This document shows, piece after piece, positions 51,709 through 60,332 of a DNA stretch of 64,000 bases. A program made the translations under genes and the position numbers. Below the pieces are notes generated by a model. It saw only the letters and a list, made by a program, of their open reading frames with translations, searched no databases and was not told the origin of the DNA. Numbering within the stretch: position 1 is the stretch's first letter; each line of letters opens with the position of its first letter. The DNA is from Clostridium tagluense. GTDB taxonomy: Bacteria > Bacillota > Clostridia > Clostridiales > Clostridiaceae. The stretch is from assembly GCF_003865095.1 (NCBI RefSeq), contig NZ_BHYK01000012.1, positions 62,001-126,000 on the forward strand. The letters run 5' to 3'.

Positions 51709-52797
51709 ATGAAAAGAATTTATAAAAGTAATACACAAAGTGCTTTACTCAATGGAACACCTATTTATATAGGTGTTTCCGTTGTGCTTGTAATTATCTT
51801 GATTTTTTCTATTTTAATAACTGTAACAATGGGTTTTGTCCATATTTCTATAAAAGATGTATATGAAATCATAGGGTACAAGCTACTTAATATTGGTGAT
51901 GGGAAGATTTTAGGAAGTGGGCCTGCTTACGATATTGTTTGGTTCATAAGGCTTCCAAGAATTATTTTGGCAGTTGCTGTAGGCATAGGTCTTTCAGTAT
52001 CCGGAGTCATTATGCAGGCAATTGTAAAAAACCCCTTAGCAGATCCATATATATTAGGAATTTCTTCAGGAGCATCCCTAGGGGCTACCTTAGCGATTTT
52101 GCTTGGTGTTGGTGTTTTCTTTGGAAGCAATTATGTAGGTATCTGTGCTTTTTTAGGAGCATTTGCAATATCAATACTTGTATTAACCCTTGCAAATGTA
52201 AATGGAAGAGCTAATTCCACAAAGCTTTTGCTGGCGGGTATGGCATTAAGTAGTGTTTGCTCAGCATTTTCAAGCTTTATTGTGTACCTTGCCAATGATA
52301 AAGATGGTATGCAGAGTATAATATATTGGCTTATGGGAAGCCTTGCAGGTGCAAACTGGCAAAATATAAGAATAATTCTTCCCGTTGTAATAGTAGCTAC
52401 ATTATTTTTTATTACTCAATATAGAACTCTTAATTTGATGCTACTTGGTGATGAAGTTTCTATAACTTTAGGTACAGACCTTCAAAAATATAGACAAGTT
52501 TATCTCATAATCACATCCGTTGTAATTGGATTCATAGTATATGCATCAGGGGTGATTGGATTTGTGGGACTTATCATCCCTCATCTTGTACGAATGATAT
52601 TCGGAACAGATCATAAAAGGATTATTCTACTATCCGCATTAGTAGGAGCTATATTTTTAGTTTGGGCAGATGTTTTATCTAGAATTATAATACCAGGAAG
52701 TGAACTTCCAATAGGAATATTAATTTCTATGATAGGTGCTCCAAGCTTTATATATCTTATGGTAAGTAAATCCTATGGATTTGGAGGGGATGCTTAA
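51709..52797 (+). CDS. btuC: Corrinoid-type ABC importer permease (BtuC/FecCD family)
   Basis: 362 residues, about ten helices. Family motifs are present: WFIRLPRIILAVAVGIGLSVSGVIMQAIVKNPLADPYILGISSGASLGA, then RANSTKLLLAGMALSSVCSAFSSFIVYLAND, IIYWLMGSLAGANW and GVIGFVGLIIPHLVRMIFGTDHKRIILLSALVGAIFLVWADVLSR, where the last includes the cytoplasmic L-loop that contacts the ATPase. It forms the membrane channel of a type II importer. Its stop overlaps the ATPase start by one base. Confidence 0.92.
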   Translation: MKRIYKSNTQSALLNGTPIYIGVSVVLVIILIFSILITVTMGFVHISIKDVYEIIGYKLLNIGDGKILGSGPAYDIVWFIRLPRIILAVAVGIGLSVSGVIMQAIVKNPLADPYILGISSGASLGATLAILLGVGVFFGSNYVGICAFLGAFAISILVLTLANVNGRANSTKLLLAGMALSSVCSAFSSFIVYLANDKDGMQSIIYWLMGSLAGANWQNIRIILPVVIVATLFFITQYRTLNLMLLGDEVSITLGTDLQKYRQVYLIITSVVIGFIVYASGVIGFVGLIIPHLVRMIFGTDHKRIILLSALVGAIFLVWADVLSRIIIPGSELPIGILISMIGAPSFIYLMVSKSYGFGGDA

Positions 52798-53570
52798 TGG
52801 AGCTAAAGACAATAGACGTAGAAGCTTATTTAGGTGGGAGCCATATTTTGAAAGGCTTAAGTATTCATGCAAAGGAAAAAGAATTTGTAGGAATTATAGG
52901 ACCGAATGGCAGTGGTAAAAGTACGCTTTTAAAATGTGTGTACCGAATCTTGCAGCCGTCTACAGGAGCCGTATTTTTAGATGATAAAAATATTAAGGGT
53001 TTTTCTATGAAAGAAAGTGCGAAAAAAATGGCTGTGGTGTCTCAGCATAATAACTACAATTTTGATTTTACTGTTTCCGACATGGTTCTAATGGGAAGAG
53101 CACCACATAAAAAGTTTATAGAAAAAGATAATGCACAGGATTATAAAATCATGAAAGAATCTTTAGAAAAAGTAGGTATGACAGATTATGCTAAACGAAG
53201 CTTTTCAAGCCTATCAGGTGGAGAAAAGCAAAGAATAATTCTTGCAAGAGCTTTAGCACAAAAAACGGAATGTCTTATTCTAGATGAACCTACAAATCAT
53301 CTAGATATAAAGTATCAACTTCAGTTTATGGCTATTATAAAAGAGCTGGGGGTCACAGTTATATCTGCTATTCATGATTTAAATATTGCTGCCTTATATT
53401 GTGATAAAATTTATGCAATGAAAGCAGGTAAAATTCTTAAGTTTGGAACTCCAAAGGAGGTTCTAACGGAAGAATTAATAAAATCTTTGTATGAGGTTGA
53501 TGCTAAAGTTATGGAAGATGAAGAAAATGGGTTTTTAAATATAATTTATAAACCCTATCATGTGAAATAA
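52797..53570 (+). CDS. btuD: Corrinoid-type ABC importer ATPase (BtuD/FhuC-like)
   Basis: 257 residues. Walker A GIIGPNGSGKSTLLKCVYR (about 31-49), Q-loop VVSQHNNYNFDFTVSDMVLMGRAPHKKF, signature SSLSGGEKQRIILARALAQ, Walker B CLILDEPTNHLDI and ISAIHDLNIAALYC are intact. The MGRxPHxxxF stretch is typical of iron/B12 importer ATPases. The last gene of the cobalamin-regulated operon, followed by a strong terminator. Confidence 0.92.
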   Translation: MELKTIDVEAYLGGSHILKGLSIHAKEKEFVGIIGPNGSGKSTLLKCVYRILQPSTGAVFLDDKNIKGFSMKESAKKMAVVSQHNNYNFDFTVSDMVLMGRAPHKKFIEKDNAQDYKIMKESLEKVGMTDYAKRSFSSLSGGEKQRIILARALAQKTECLILDEPTNHLDIKYQLQFMAIIKELGVTVISAIHDLNIAALYCDKIYAMKAGKILKFGTPKEVLTEELIKSLYEVDAKVMEDEENGFLNIIYKPYHVK

Positions 53571-53590
53571 TAGGATGTAAGACATTATGT

Positions 53591-53626
53591 AGACCAGCAA
53601 ATTAATTTGCTGGTCTGTATTGTTTT
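53591..53626 (+). terminator. Terminator of the corrinoid importer operon
   Basis: A perfect 13-bp stem AGACCAGCAAATT / AATTTGCTGGTCT, followed by GTATTGTTTTA. Confidence 0.85.
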
Positions 53627-53697
53627 AGTATTACATTTTATAATATGTTATTATGTGAGTAATTGCTAAAATATTAAGATAAAGGAGAGTTTGGAAA

Positions 53698-53907
53698 ATG
53701 AAAATACTATTTGTTGAGGATGATAAAATAATTGCATCGGGACTTTGCTACTCTCTGACGCAGGAGGGATATTTTGTAACCCACTGCTTGAATGTGGAGT
53801 CAGCAAAAACTAGGATAGTTGCTAATAGCTTTGATCTTGCAATACTTGATTTATCCCTTCCAGATGGAAGTGGCTACGATATTTGTAAAATAATTAAGGC
53901 AAGCTAG
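53698..53907 (+). pseudogene. Truncated response regulator (receiver domain fragment)
   Basis: 69 codons with AAAGGAG upstream of ATG. The protein is the first half of an OmpR-type receiver: ILFVEDDKIIASGLCYSLTQEGY with the acidic pair E7-D8-D9, and LAILDLSLPDGSGYDICKIIK with phospho-acceptor D51. It stops at KAS, before the Thr/Ser, the Lys and the whole DNA-binding domain. The 150 bases that follow, to the next gene, contain no recognisable continuation, so the rest has been deleted. No partner kinase is adjacent. Confidence 0.8.
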
Positions 53908-54077
53908 GCATATTATCATATATCTGTTATAATAGAGAAAAATATCTGAATTTTCTGAAAAAATACAGACAAAATACAGTCTAATGCTGAAACACTTTTA
54001 TTTAATGAAAAGAAAAAGCAAATATTTAGACGATTAAAAGTATAAAAGCCAGTATGTACAGCAAGAGGGGGATTATT

Positions 54078-55610
54078 ATGAAAATTCAATTCTACGGAGC
54101 AGCAAAAACTGTTACAGGATCATGCCATATTTTACAGATAAATGGAAAGACTGTTTTGCTTGATTGTGGTTTATATCAGGGTAGAGGTGAAAAGGAATTT
54201 AAAAATGATAAATTTGATTTTAATCCTGAAGCAATAGATTATCTTATTTTATCACACGCTCATATAGACCATAGTGGAAGAATACCGCTACTTTATAAGA
54301 TGGGCTTTAAGGGGAAAATTTTCTCCACTGAAGCAACAATGGATTTATGCAGCATTATGCTTCCAGACAGTGGGCACATTCATGAATCTGAGGCTGAGTG
54401 GAAAAATAGAAAAAGAGCACGTCAGGGTTTAAAACCTATAGAACCGCTATACACATCTAAATTGGCTGAGCTGTCTCTTTCTCTTTTTAGAGCATTTCCC
54501 TATAATGAGATGATAGAGGTTTTTGATGGATTAAAGATAAGATTTAGAGATGCGGGGCATCTGTTGGGTTCTGCTATTATTGAATTATATATGACGGAAA
54601 AATGTCAAGAAGAAGTAAAACTAGTGTATAGTGGTGATTTGGGCAATATAAATAAGCCAATTATAAAAGATCCAACTATCATAAATTATGCGGATTACTT
54701 GATAATAGAGACAACTTACGGAAATAGGGTCCATCCTGAGATTAAAGAAAATTTAAGGGAGTTATTAAAAATAATTAAAGAGACATTTGCAAGAGGCGGA
54801 AATGTTATTATACCTTCATTTGCAGTGGGTAGGACGCAGGAGATTTTGTATGAATTAAATAAATATGTAGAAAATGAAGATTTGAAGGATATTAAAGTTT
54901 ATATCGATAGTCCTTTAGCTATTCAGGCAACAAGGATATTTGAAAGTCATAATGAGGATTATGATGAAGAGGCCAAAAAACTTGTAACTAAGGGAGAGTA
55001 TCCATTTAGATTTGATGGTTTGAGATTCTCAATTTCTGCAAATGATTCATCAGAGATAAATAAAATTCAAAGTGGGGTAATAGTTATTTCTGCAAGTGGT
55101 ATGTGTGAAGCAGGTAGAATAAAACATCACCTTAAGCACAATTTGTGGAGAAAAGAATCATCAATTGTTTTTGTAGGATATCAAGCAGTAGGTACATTGG
55201 GACGAAGTATACTAGAAGGTGCAAAAGAAGTTAAGATATTCGGAGAACCTATTGCTGTTAAAGCTCATATTTATAACCTAGAGGGATTATCAGGACATGC
55301 TGATAAAAACGGATTATTAAATTGGGTAGATAGCTTTATGGAAAAACCAAAGGAAATTTTGCTTGTTCATGGAGATGCAGAAGCACAAGAGAGCTTTCAG
55401 CAGTTATTGGACTCTAAGGGCTACAACTCTAGAATAGTTGAAAGTGGAGAGGAATTCTATATTAACAAAAAAGTTGATAAAAATGATGAAAATCTAATGG
55501 ATAGATTGATAAAACAGATTAAATCAATAAATAATATTGAAAGGTTAGAAAAGGGGAAATTGCTTGGTATCATAGAAGAGATTATTTACGACGAAGAGAA
55601 ATCTAAATAA
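54078..55610 (+). CDS. Metallo-beta-lactamase fold ribonuclease with beta-CASP domain
   Basis: 510 residues: MKIQFYGAAKTVTGSCHIL is the start of COG1236 (Ysh1/CPSF-type) proteins. The metal site is intact: SHAHIDHSGRIP (motif 2), RDAGHLLGSA (motif 3), VYSGDLG (motif 4). The beta-CASP insert carries VIIPSFAVGRTQEILYEL, ISASGMCEAGRIKHHL and the RNase-type C-terminal LSGHADKNGLLNWV. Such enzymes cleave RNA using two zinc ions. ATG at 54078 has AGAGGGGG upstream; an in-frame start eight codons earlier has none. A single gene with a terminator about 100 bases downstream. Confidence 0.93.
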   Translation: MKIQFYGAAKTVTGSCHILQINGKTVLLDCGLYQGRGEKEFKNDKFDFNPEAIDYLILSHAHIDHSGRIPLLYKMGFKGKIFSTEATMDLCSIMLPDSGHIHESEAEWKNRKRARQGLKPIEPLYTSKLAELSLSLFRAFPYNEMIEVFDGLKIRFRDAGHLLGSAIIELYMTEKCQEEVKLVYSGDLGNINKPIIKDPTIINYADYLIIETTYGNRVHPEIKENLRELLKIIKETFARGGNVIIPSFAVGRTQEILYELNKYVENEDLKDIKVYIDSPLAIQATRIFESHNEDYDEEAKKLVTKGEYPFRFDGLRFSISANDSSEINKIQSGVIVISASGMCEAGRIKHHLKHNLWRKESSIVFVGYQAVGTLGRSILEGAKEVKIFGEPIAVKAHIYNLEGLSGHADKNGLLNWVDSFMEKPKEILLVHGDAEAQESFQQLLDSKGYNSRIVESGEEFYINKKVDKNDENLMDRLIKQIKSINNIERLEKGKLLGIIEEIIYDEEKSK

Positions 55611-55619
55611 AATTTATTC

Positions 55620-55936
55620 TAATATTTTACATTTAATTTCACTTTTGCAAATGTAATTTATAGTACCATAATTGTTTAAATATATAAAATTAAAAATATG
55701 TAATTATTCCGTTTATAGAAAAAGGTAGGGGTAACCCTATCTTCTATTATTTTTTGCATAAAAATATGTCAATTAATCTATTGATATAGGAGACTTTCCT
55801 TATCAAATGCCTTGAATTTATTCCGAGTAATAGTAATTTATGGTACAAAATGGTATGATATTATGGAGTTGTAAATAGCATTGTTAGATTAATGTGGTGC
55901 AAAAGTTATTTATATAGTATACAGGAGGAATTATCA
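55620..55936. other. Intergenic region after the beta-CASP gene
   Basis: About 317 bases. It holds a probable terminator at 55722-55756 (GGTAGGG pairing with CCCTATC, then TTTTTT), and beyond that only A+T-rich DNA leading to the ribosome binding site of the small membrane gene. No ORF supported. Confidence 0.55.
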
Positions 55937-56167
55937 ATGTTAAAAAACAAATTATCAATTGTGACATTTGTTTTGAGTTTTGTTTTGTTAATTATCTCGC
56001 TTAAATTATTTTTGAATGCAGGGATTTTTGTGGATGAATACAACATAAGCCCGAATATTATCAATGGTGGTGAATTTTGGCTTTCGATGGATTGGTTAAG
56101 ATTATTGTTATTATTCTTATTATGTATTGCGTCTGGTATAAATATATTAAAAAATCACACAAAATGA
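55937..56167 (+). CDS. Small membrane protein, 76 residues
   Basis: Two hydrophobic segments, LSIVTFVLSFVLLIISLKLFL (about 6-26) and LRLLLLFLLCIASGINIL (about 54-71), flank an extracytoplasmic loop with EYNISPNIINGGEFWLSMDW. ATG at 55937 has ACAGGAGGA upstream, which decides the start. No family recognised. It stands at the left border of the accessory region, four bases before the first copy of the 54-bp direct repeat. Confidence 0.65.
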   Translation: MLKNKLSIVTFVLSFVLLIISLKLFLNAGIFVDEYNISPNIINGGEFWLSMDWLRLLLLFLLCIASGINILKNHTK

Positions 56168-56170
56168 AAT

Positions 56171-56224
56171 ACAAATAACAGGGTATTTTAAGGGATTATT
56201 CGGTTTTAATAGTTTTGACGCTTA
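56171..56224 (+). repeat. Direct repeat, copy 1 (pair at 60369-60422)
   Basis: The last 44 bases (56181-56224) match copy 2 at 42 positions, and the first 10 bases match less well (about 6 of 10). It lies just after the small membrane gene. See findings. Confidence 0.8.
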
Positions 56225-56266
56225 AGTAAAATTAGAGGACCTAAAAAAGAAAGGAGAAATAGATAT

Positions 56267-56494
56267 ATGAATAAAAAATCATATTACCAAATAGGTGCTA
56301 TTTTTATGATTGCAAGTGGTTTTATATATACTATCGAGAGATTTATTGCTTATTATTCCTGGACTGGTCAGATGGTTAAAGGAAGTTTTCCTACATATCC
56401 TGAACTGCCAGGTTTATTTACTAATATGTTTTTACCTTTATTTTTTATTATAGGTACAATTTCATTTATAATAGGCTATATAAAAAATGATTAA
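56267..56494 (+). CDS. Small membrane protein, 75 residues
   Basis: Two membrane segments, YYQIGAIFMIASGFIYTIERF (about 6-26) and FTNMFLPLFFIIGTISFIIGYI (about 51-72), with an aromatic loop between (YYSWTGQMVKGSFPTYPELPG). AAAGGAG lies upstream of ATG. No family recognised. It might act with the ABC exporter downstream, but 318 bases with the leader structure separate them. Confidence 0.65.
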   Translation: MNKKSYYQIGAIFMIASGFIYTIERFIAYYSWTGQMVKGSFPTYPELPGLFTNMFLPLFFIIGTISFIIGYIKND

Positions 56495-56660
56495 TGCGCA
56501 GTCTTCATTATTACGAAGTAATATTATCTATAAATAGCGAAAAAGGTTGAAGAAATGAATCATGGTATTGTTAAATTGGAATCGTAGTTTGATAAAAAAA
56601 TAGAAACTATTAAAGCTGAAATTAAGAAATATATTATGACTTTTATATAAAATATAGAAA
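56495..56660 (+). other. Gene remnant before the exporter leader
   Basis: A frame starting near 56530 reads AKKVEEMNHGIVKLES, a stop (TAG), then FDKKIETIKAEIKKYIMTFI and TAA. The charged helical character suggests the decayed tail of a coiled-coil protein. There is no start with a ribosome binding site. Confidence 0.35.
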
Positions 56661-56667
56661 GGACGTG

Positions 56668-56816
56668 ACCTCAGAATGAGAGTTAAACGAATTAATCACT
56701 CAGTACAGTTGAAATAATCTGTAAGCAGATTGTACTGAGGTTAGACGTATTTGCTGGCAGTCTCAACTGTACTAATTTTTGATAACATATTAAAAATTAG
56801 GGGGAGTACAGTTATG
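56668..56816 (+). promoter_or_regulatory. Attenuator-like leader with mutually exclusive hairpins
   Basis: Five segments can pair in alternative ways. E ACCTCAG (56668-56674) pairs with CTGAGGT (56735-56741). A CTCAGTAC (56699-56706) pairs with B GTACTGAG (56732-56739), with an inner AATCTG/CAGATT stem. A also offers AGTACAGTT (56702-56710) to C AACTGTACT (56765-56773), nine perfect pairs. C instead pairs with D AGTACAGTT (56805-56813), extended by AATTTTT/AAAAATT. D lies between the AGGGGG ribosome binding site and the ATG at 56814, so C:D would block exporter translation. Confidence 0.65.
56676..56717 (+). CDS. Putative 13-codon leader peptide
   Basis: ATG at 56676 begins MRVKRINHSVQLK and ends at TAA (56715-56717). 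AAAGGA (56658-56663) lies 12 bases upstream, a long but usable spacing. The ORF runs across segment A of the hairpin set, as leader peptides of erm genes and of bmrCD do. The second to fifth residues (RVKR) contain an Arg-x-Lys motif like the (R/K)-x-(R/K) sequences where macrolide-bound ribosomes stall. Translation and stalling are inferred, not shown. By itself a 13-codon ORF is weak evidence; the overlap with the switch is what supports it. Confidence 0.5.
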   Translation: MRVKRINHSVQLK

Positions 56817-58502
56817 AAACATTATTTAGAAATTTTAAAAAAGAAGAAATTATTGGTTGTTATTTATATATTATTAGGAATAGTAGTGGCTTTGTTGAAT
56901 GCTTTTAGTGCTAGCTATTTTCAAAAGGTATTAGATGATTGTGGAGATAAGACCCTTTCTATCACCACAATATGTATTTATGGATTTGTTTTAGTGCTCA
57001 TATGTTGCCTTAACTATTCCGATGAATATCCAAGTTGCAAATTGTCCCAAAGTATATATTTGGAGTTTAAGTTAAAAGCATTCAGAAAAATGAGCACCAT
57101 AGACTATAGATATTATCAATTATTAGGAACAGGAAATTTAATTCAAAAAATAGAAAATGGAGCTAATGCAGGTAAAAGTATATTATTTGATTTTTACTTT
57201 CGGTTATTTAGTGAATTGCTTCCAAGTATAGTTTTCAGTTTGATTTTCATTGCCAATATTGACAAGAATATTATGATTTATATTGTAATTGGTTATGTAC
57301 TTGTCTTTGTGGTAACCAACATATTGCTGAAATACTTATATGATATTAAAGCACATATTTTAAATAATGAGGAAGTTTTCAATAAATATGTAGTTCGTGG
57401 TTTTATGGAATTGATTGTTTTTAGAACTAACAAAAAATTTAAGCATGAGATAGGCAAAACAACCATAGCTTCTGAAGAAATTGTAAAATCAAAGACCAAA
57501 ATGAGGATGATTCATGAAGCATTTTTCGCTATTTTTGCATTGTTTATCACACTAATAAAAGTGATTATTATATATATTAGTTGGAAAAACAATGAATTGT
57601 CAGTAGGTGACCTAGTTGCCTTACTTATCTTGATTGATAAGGCATATTCACCCATTGCTATATTTAATGTATTGTTCGTACAATATAAATTAGATATAAG
57701 CGCATTTAGAAGATATACAGATTTATTGGATATGCCAGATGATGTTAGATTAAATTCTGGAAAGATAGTAAATTCCATAGAAGGAAATATTCATTTTAAG
57801 AATGTATGTTTTTCTTATGAGGATAAAAACATCTTTAAGGATCTATCCTTTGATATTCCTGCTGGAAGTTCAGTTGCATTCGTGGGAGAAAGTGGTTCAG
57901 GAAAATCAACAATTGTTAAGCAAATCATGGGTCTAATTAAGCCAGATGCAGGGAGTATTTATGTTGATAGAAATGATTTGTCAGAGCTTAACTTAAATAA
58001 ATTTTATAATTATATTTCTTATACTTCACAGGAATCTCCTATTTTTGATGGAACCCTGCGAGAAAATATTATTTTCGATAAGGATATTTCCGATGAGGCA
58101 ATTATTGAAGTATTAGAACGTGTTGGACTCACATCATTTTATTCTGATCTACCAAAAGGACTACATACAGAAGTTGGCGAAAGAGGTGTTATGCTTTCGG
58201 GTGGAGAACGTCAAAGATTGGCATTAGCCAGAGTGTTCTTTGGAGATGCAAAAATTGTTATATTGGATGAAGCAACTTCAGCTATGGATAATATTACAGA
58301 GGAATTGGTAATGGAAAATGTCATGCAATTTTTAAAAAACAAAACAATTATAACTATTGCTCATCGTCTTGGTACAATAAAAAATGTTGACAAAATTTAT
58401 GCATTCAAAGATGGAAAAATTGTTGGTGTGGGTGATTTTAAGGAACTCTTAGACCATAATCAATATTTTGGGCAGTTATGGAATGCCACAATGGAAAATT
58501 AG
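56814..58502 (+). CDS. ABC exporter with fused membrane and ATPase domains
   Basis: 562 residues: an ABC_membrane domain with six helices (about 15-310) and an ATPase domain (about 330-560). Walker A AFVGESGSGKSTIVKQIMG, Q-loop ISYTSQESPIFDGTLRENI, signature MLSGGERQRLALARVFFG, Walker B IVILDEATSAMDN and TIAHRLGTI are intact, so one half-transporter that probably works as a homodimer. Such proteins export drugs, lipids or peptides; no peptidase C39 domain is present. ATG at 56814 with AGGGGG at 9 bases is the start; upstream in-frame codons at 56751 would run through the hairpin leader and have no ribosome binding site. Regulation by the leader is discussed in findings. Confidence 0.92.
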   Translation: MKHYLEILKKKKLLVVIYILLGIVVALLNAFSASYFQKVLDDCGDKTLSITTICIYGFVLVLICCLNYSDEYPSCKLSQSIYLEFKLKAFRKMSTIDYRYYQLLGTGNLIQKIENGANAGKSILFDFYFRLFSELLPSIVFSLIFIANIDKNIMIYIVIGYVLVFVVTNILLKYLYDIKAHILNNEEVFNKYVVRGFMELIVFRTNKKFKHEIGKTTIASEEIVKSKTKMRMIHEAFFAIFALFITLIKVIIIYISWKNNELSVGDLVALLILIDKAYSPIAIFNVLFVQYKLDISAFRRYTDLLDMPDDVRLNSGKIVNSIEGNIHFKNVCFSYEDKNIFKDLSFDIPAGSSVAFVGESGSGKSTIVKQIMGLIKPDAGSIYVDRNDLSELNLNKFYNYISYTSQESPIFDGTLRENIIFDKDISDEAIIEVLERVGLTSFYSDLPKGLHTEVGERGVMLSGGERQRLALARVFFGDAKIVILDEATSAMDNITEELVMENVMQFLKNKTIITIAHRLGTIKNVDKIYAFKDGKIVGVGDFKELLDHNQYFGQLWNATMEN

Positions 58503-58643
58503 GGAAAGGCTTTGATTATGGCATTAGCTTGGATATTTGCTAATGTCATTTTCTATTGTTATCTATACTAAGCCAGGCAATATACTTGTTTTTAGTGGAT
58601 TTTTTCATGATATCATCCTCTCTGGTTTATATAAATTATTTCT

Positions 58644-58909
58644 TTTTAAGATTTATAATTGCAAAAGAACTTAATGCAAAGCACATGGAATATGTGTAGC
58701 CGTTGAAACTTTACCCTGCAGAAAATCTAATCCTATTAGCAATTTAAAAAAGCTTATAGAGAAGTATCCTCAGACTAAAGTTGTTTTAGATCTTAGAATG
58801 CTTTCACATCATGATATTATGGGAAAAATTTTAAACAAAGTGATTTTTTTCTTGCTAGGACTAGATATTTTTGAAGTACGACGTAAAAACACCGTAAAAT
58901 TCAATAAAG
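58644..58909 (+). pseudogene. Remnant of a TIM-barrel (AP endonuclease 2/xylose isomerase-like) gene, cut by an IS
   Basis: One frame gives IIAKELNAKH, and after a shift another gives HGICVAVETLP followed by SNLKKLIEKYPQTKVVLDLRMLSHHDIMGKILN. These read as consecutive pieces of a sugar phosphate isomerase/epimerase: (A)KELNAK(Y), the beta-strand with Glu (VAVETLP) and the beta-strand with Asp (VVLDL). The gene has lost its start, has at least one frameshift and is ended by the left end of the IS3-family element at 58910. No intact copy is in the window. Confidence 0.5.
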
Positions 58910-58913
58910 TGTA

Positions 58914-58960
58914 CCCTATAAGATAGACAGTTAATAAAATATCTATCTTATAGGGTTTCT
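58914..58960 (+). terminator. Hairpin inside the left end of the IS
   Basis: CCCTATAAGATAGA (58914-58927) pairs perfectly with TCTATCTTATAGGG (58942-58955), followed by TTTCTTTAT. It overlaps the terminal inverted repeat and would shield orfA from read-through. Confidence 0.7.
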
Positions 58961-58998
58961 TTATGTATAATAAAACAAAGAGGATAGGGGTAGATGAA

Positions 58999-59418
58999 AT
59001 GAGTACTAAGTTATTTACAAAAGAAGAAATGGAAATGTTAGCCGCTAACAAATATGTAAAGCACGTCAGTGCAAAAGGGATTACTTATACAGATGAATTT
59101 AGACGTATTTTTATATCAGAGTATGAAAAAGGTAGATTCCCTAGAGCAATATTTGAAGAATGTGGCTTTGTGATAAGCATATTAGGAATAGGACGAGTTG
59201 AGTCCTTGAGCAAAGACTGGCGTGCTAAATATAAAAAAAATGGAGTGCTTGGATTGGAGGATACAAGAAGAGGTAGCTCAGGCACACATAGCGATAAAGA
59301 ACTTTCCATAGAAGAAAAATATGAACGTCTTAAAACACGGAACAAATTACTGAAAGCTGAGAATGAACTGTTAAAAAAACTCGATATGCTGGAAAGGGGG
59401 ATGAGAAGAAAGAAATAG
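58999..59418 (+). CDS. IS3-family OrfA (helix-turn-helix protein)
   Basis: About 139 residues. An N-terminal helix-turn-helix region (GITYTDEFRRIFISEYEKGRFPRAIFEECGFV) binds the IS ends, and a C-terminal leucine-zipper-like coiled coil (SIEEKYERLKTRNKLLKAENELLKKL) mediates assembly. The frame reads A7 at 59373-59379 as TTA-AAA-AAA-CTC; a -1 shift there leads into the orfB frame, which is open from 59367, and gives the OrfAB transposase. ATG at 58999 has GGGG upstream at 9 bases. Confidence 0.87.
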   Translation: MSTKLFTKEEMEMLAANKYVKHVSAKGITYTDEFRRIFISEYEKGRFPRAIFEECGFVISILGIGRVESLSKDWRAKYKKNGVLGLEDTRRGSSGTHSDKELSIEEKYERLKTRNKLLKAENELLKKLDMLERGMRRKK

Positions 59419-59474
59419 AGTTATCCTCCAAAGAAAAATTTCTTCTTATTAATTCAGTAATTAAGCAACATAAA

Positions 59475-60332
59475 TTGAAAAATAATATAAGCTATTTATG
59501 CAAGCTCGTTGGTGTATCACGTTCTGGATATTATAATTATTTTTCATTAAAATCTCAACAATCAAGGAATCTAAATGATGATCAAGATAAAACAGTTAGA
59601 GATCATATTTTAAATGCATATAACTTTAAAGGCCGTAAAAAAGGAGCTAGGCAAATAAAAATGACACTAGAAGGTCAATTTGCAATCGTATACAATTTGA
59701 AGCGTATCCGAAGGGTTATGAAGAAATATAGAATTATTTGCCCCATCAGAAAAGCTAATCCATATCGAAGGATGATGAAGGCTACTAAAGAACATAAGTA
59801 TTTACCTAATTTACTAAACAGAAAATTCAAGCAAAATATTCCGAGAAAAGTGCTGCTTACTGATATAACTTATTTATTTTATGGAAAGGGTAATAAGGCA
59901 TATCTTTCAACAATTAAGGATGGATCTACAAATGAAATATTGGCATACAATGTGTCTGATAGCTTAACTTTACCTATAGTAATAGATACCTTACATAAAT
60001 TAGAAAAGAAAAAAATCAAATTAGCTAAAGGTGCATTTATTCACTCTGATCAGGGATTCCACTATACAAGCCCAAAGTTCCAAAAGCTAGTAAAAAGTTA
60101 TGCGCTAGGACAATCTATGTCAAGGCGTGGTAACTGTTGGGATAATGCGCCACAAGAATCATTCTTCGGACACTTTAAAGATGAAGCAAATATAAAGACA
60201 TGTGAAACTTTAGACGATCTTAAAAAGGAAATTAAAGACTATATGAGTTACTATAATAATTATAGATATCAGTGGGCATTGGAAAGGATGACTCCTGTTC
60301 AATACAGAAATCATCTACTTAGTTCACTGTAG
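59475..60332 (+). CDS. IS3-family OrfB transposase (DDE integrase core)
   Basis: 285 residues from the first ATG-like start, though the frame is open from 59367 and the functional product is the OrfAB fusion. HTH_21 region (ISYLCKLVGVSRSGYYNY, then KKGARQIKMTL) precedes an rve integrase core. The catalytic triad is D in LLTDITYLFYG, D in FIHSDQGFHYTS and E in APQESFFGHFKDE, followed by the terminal YYNNYRYQWALERMTPVQYR typical of the family. All motifs are intact, so the element may still transpose. Confidence 0.93.
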   Translation: MKNNISYLCKLVGVSRSGYYNYFSLKSQQSRNLNDDQDKTVRDHILNAYNFKGRKKGARQIKMTLEGQFAIVYNLKRIRRVMKKYRIICPIRKANPYRRMMKATKEHKYLPNLLNRKFKQNIPRKVLLTDITYLFYGKGNKAYLSTIKDGSTNEILAYNVSDSLTLPIVIDTLHKLEKKKIKLAKGAFIHSDQGFHYTSPKFQKLVKSYALGQSMSRRGNCWDNAPQESFFGHFKDEANIKTCETLDDLKKEIKDYMSYYNNYRYQWALERMTPVQYRNHLLSSL

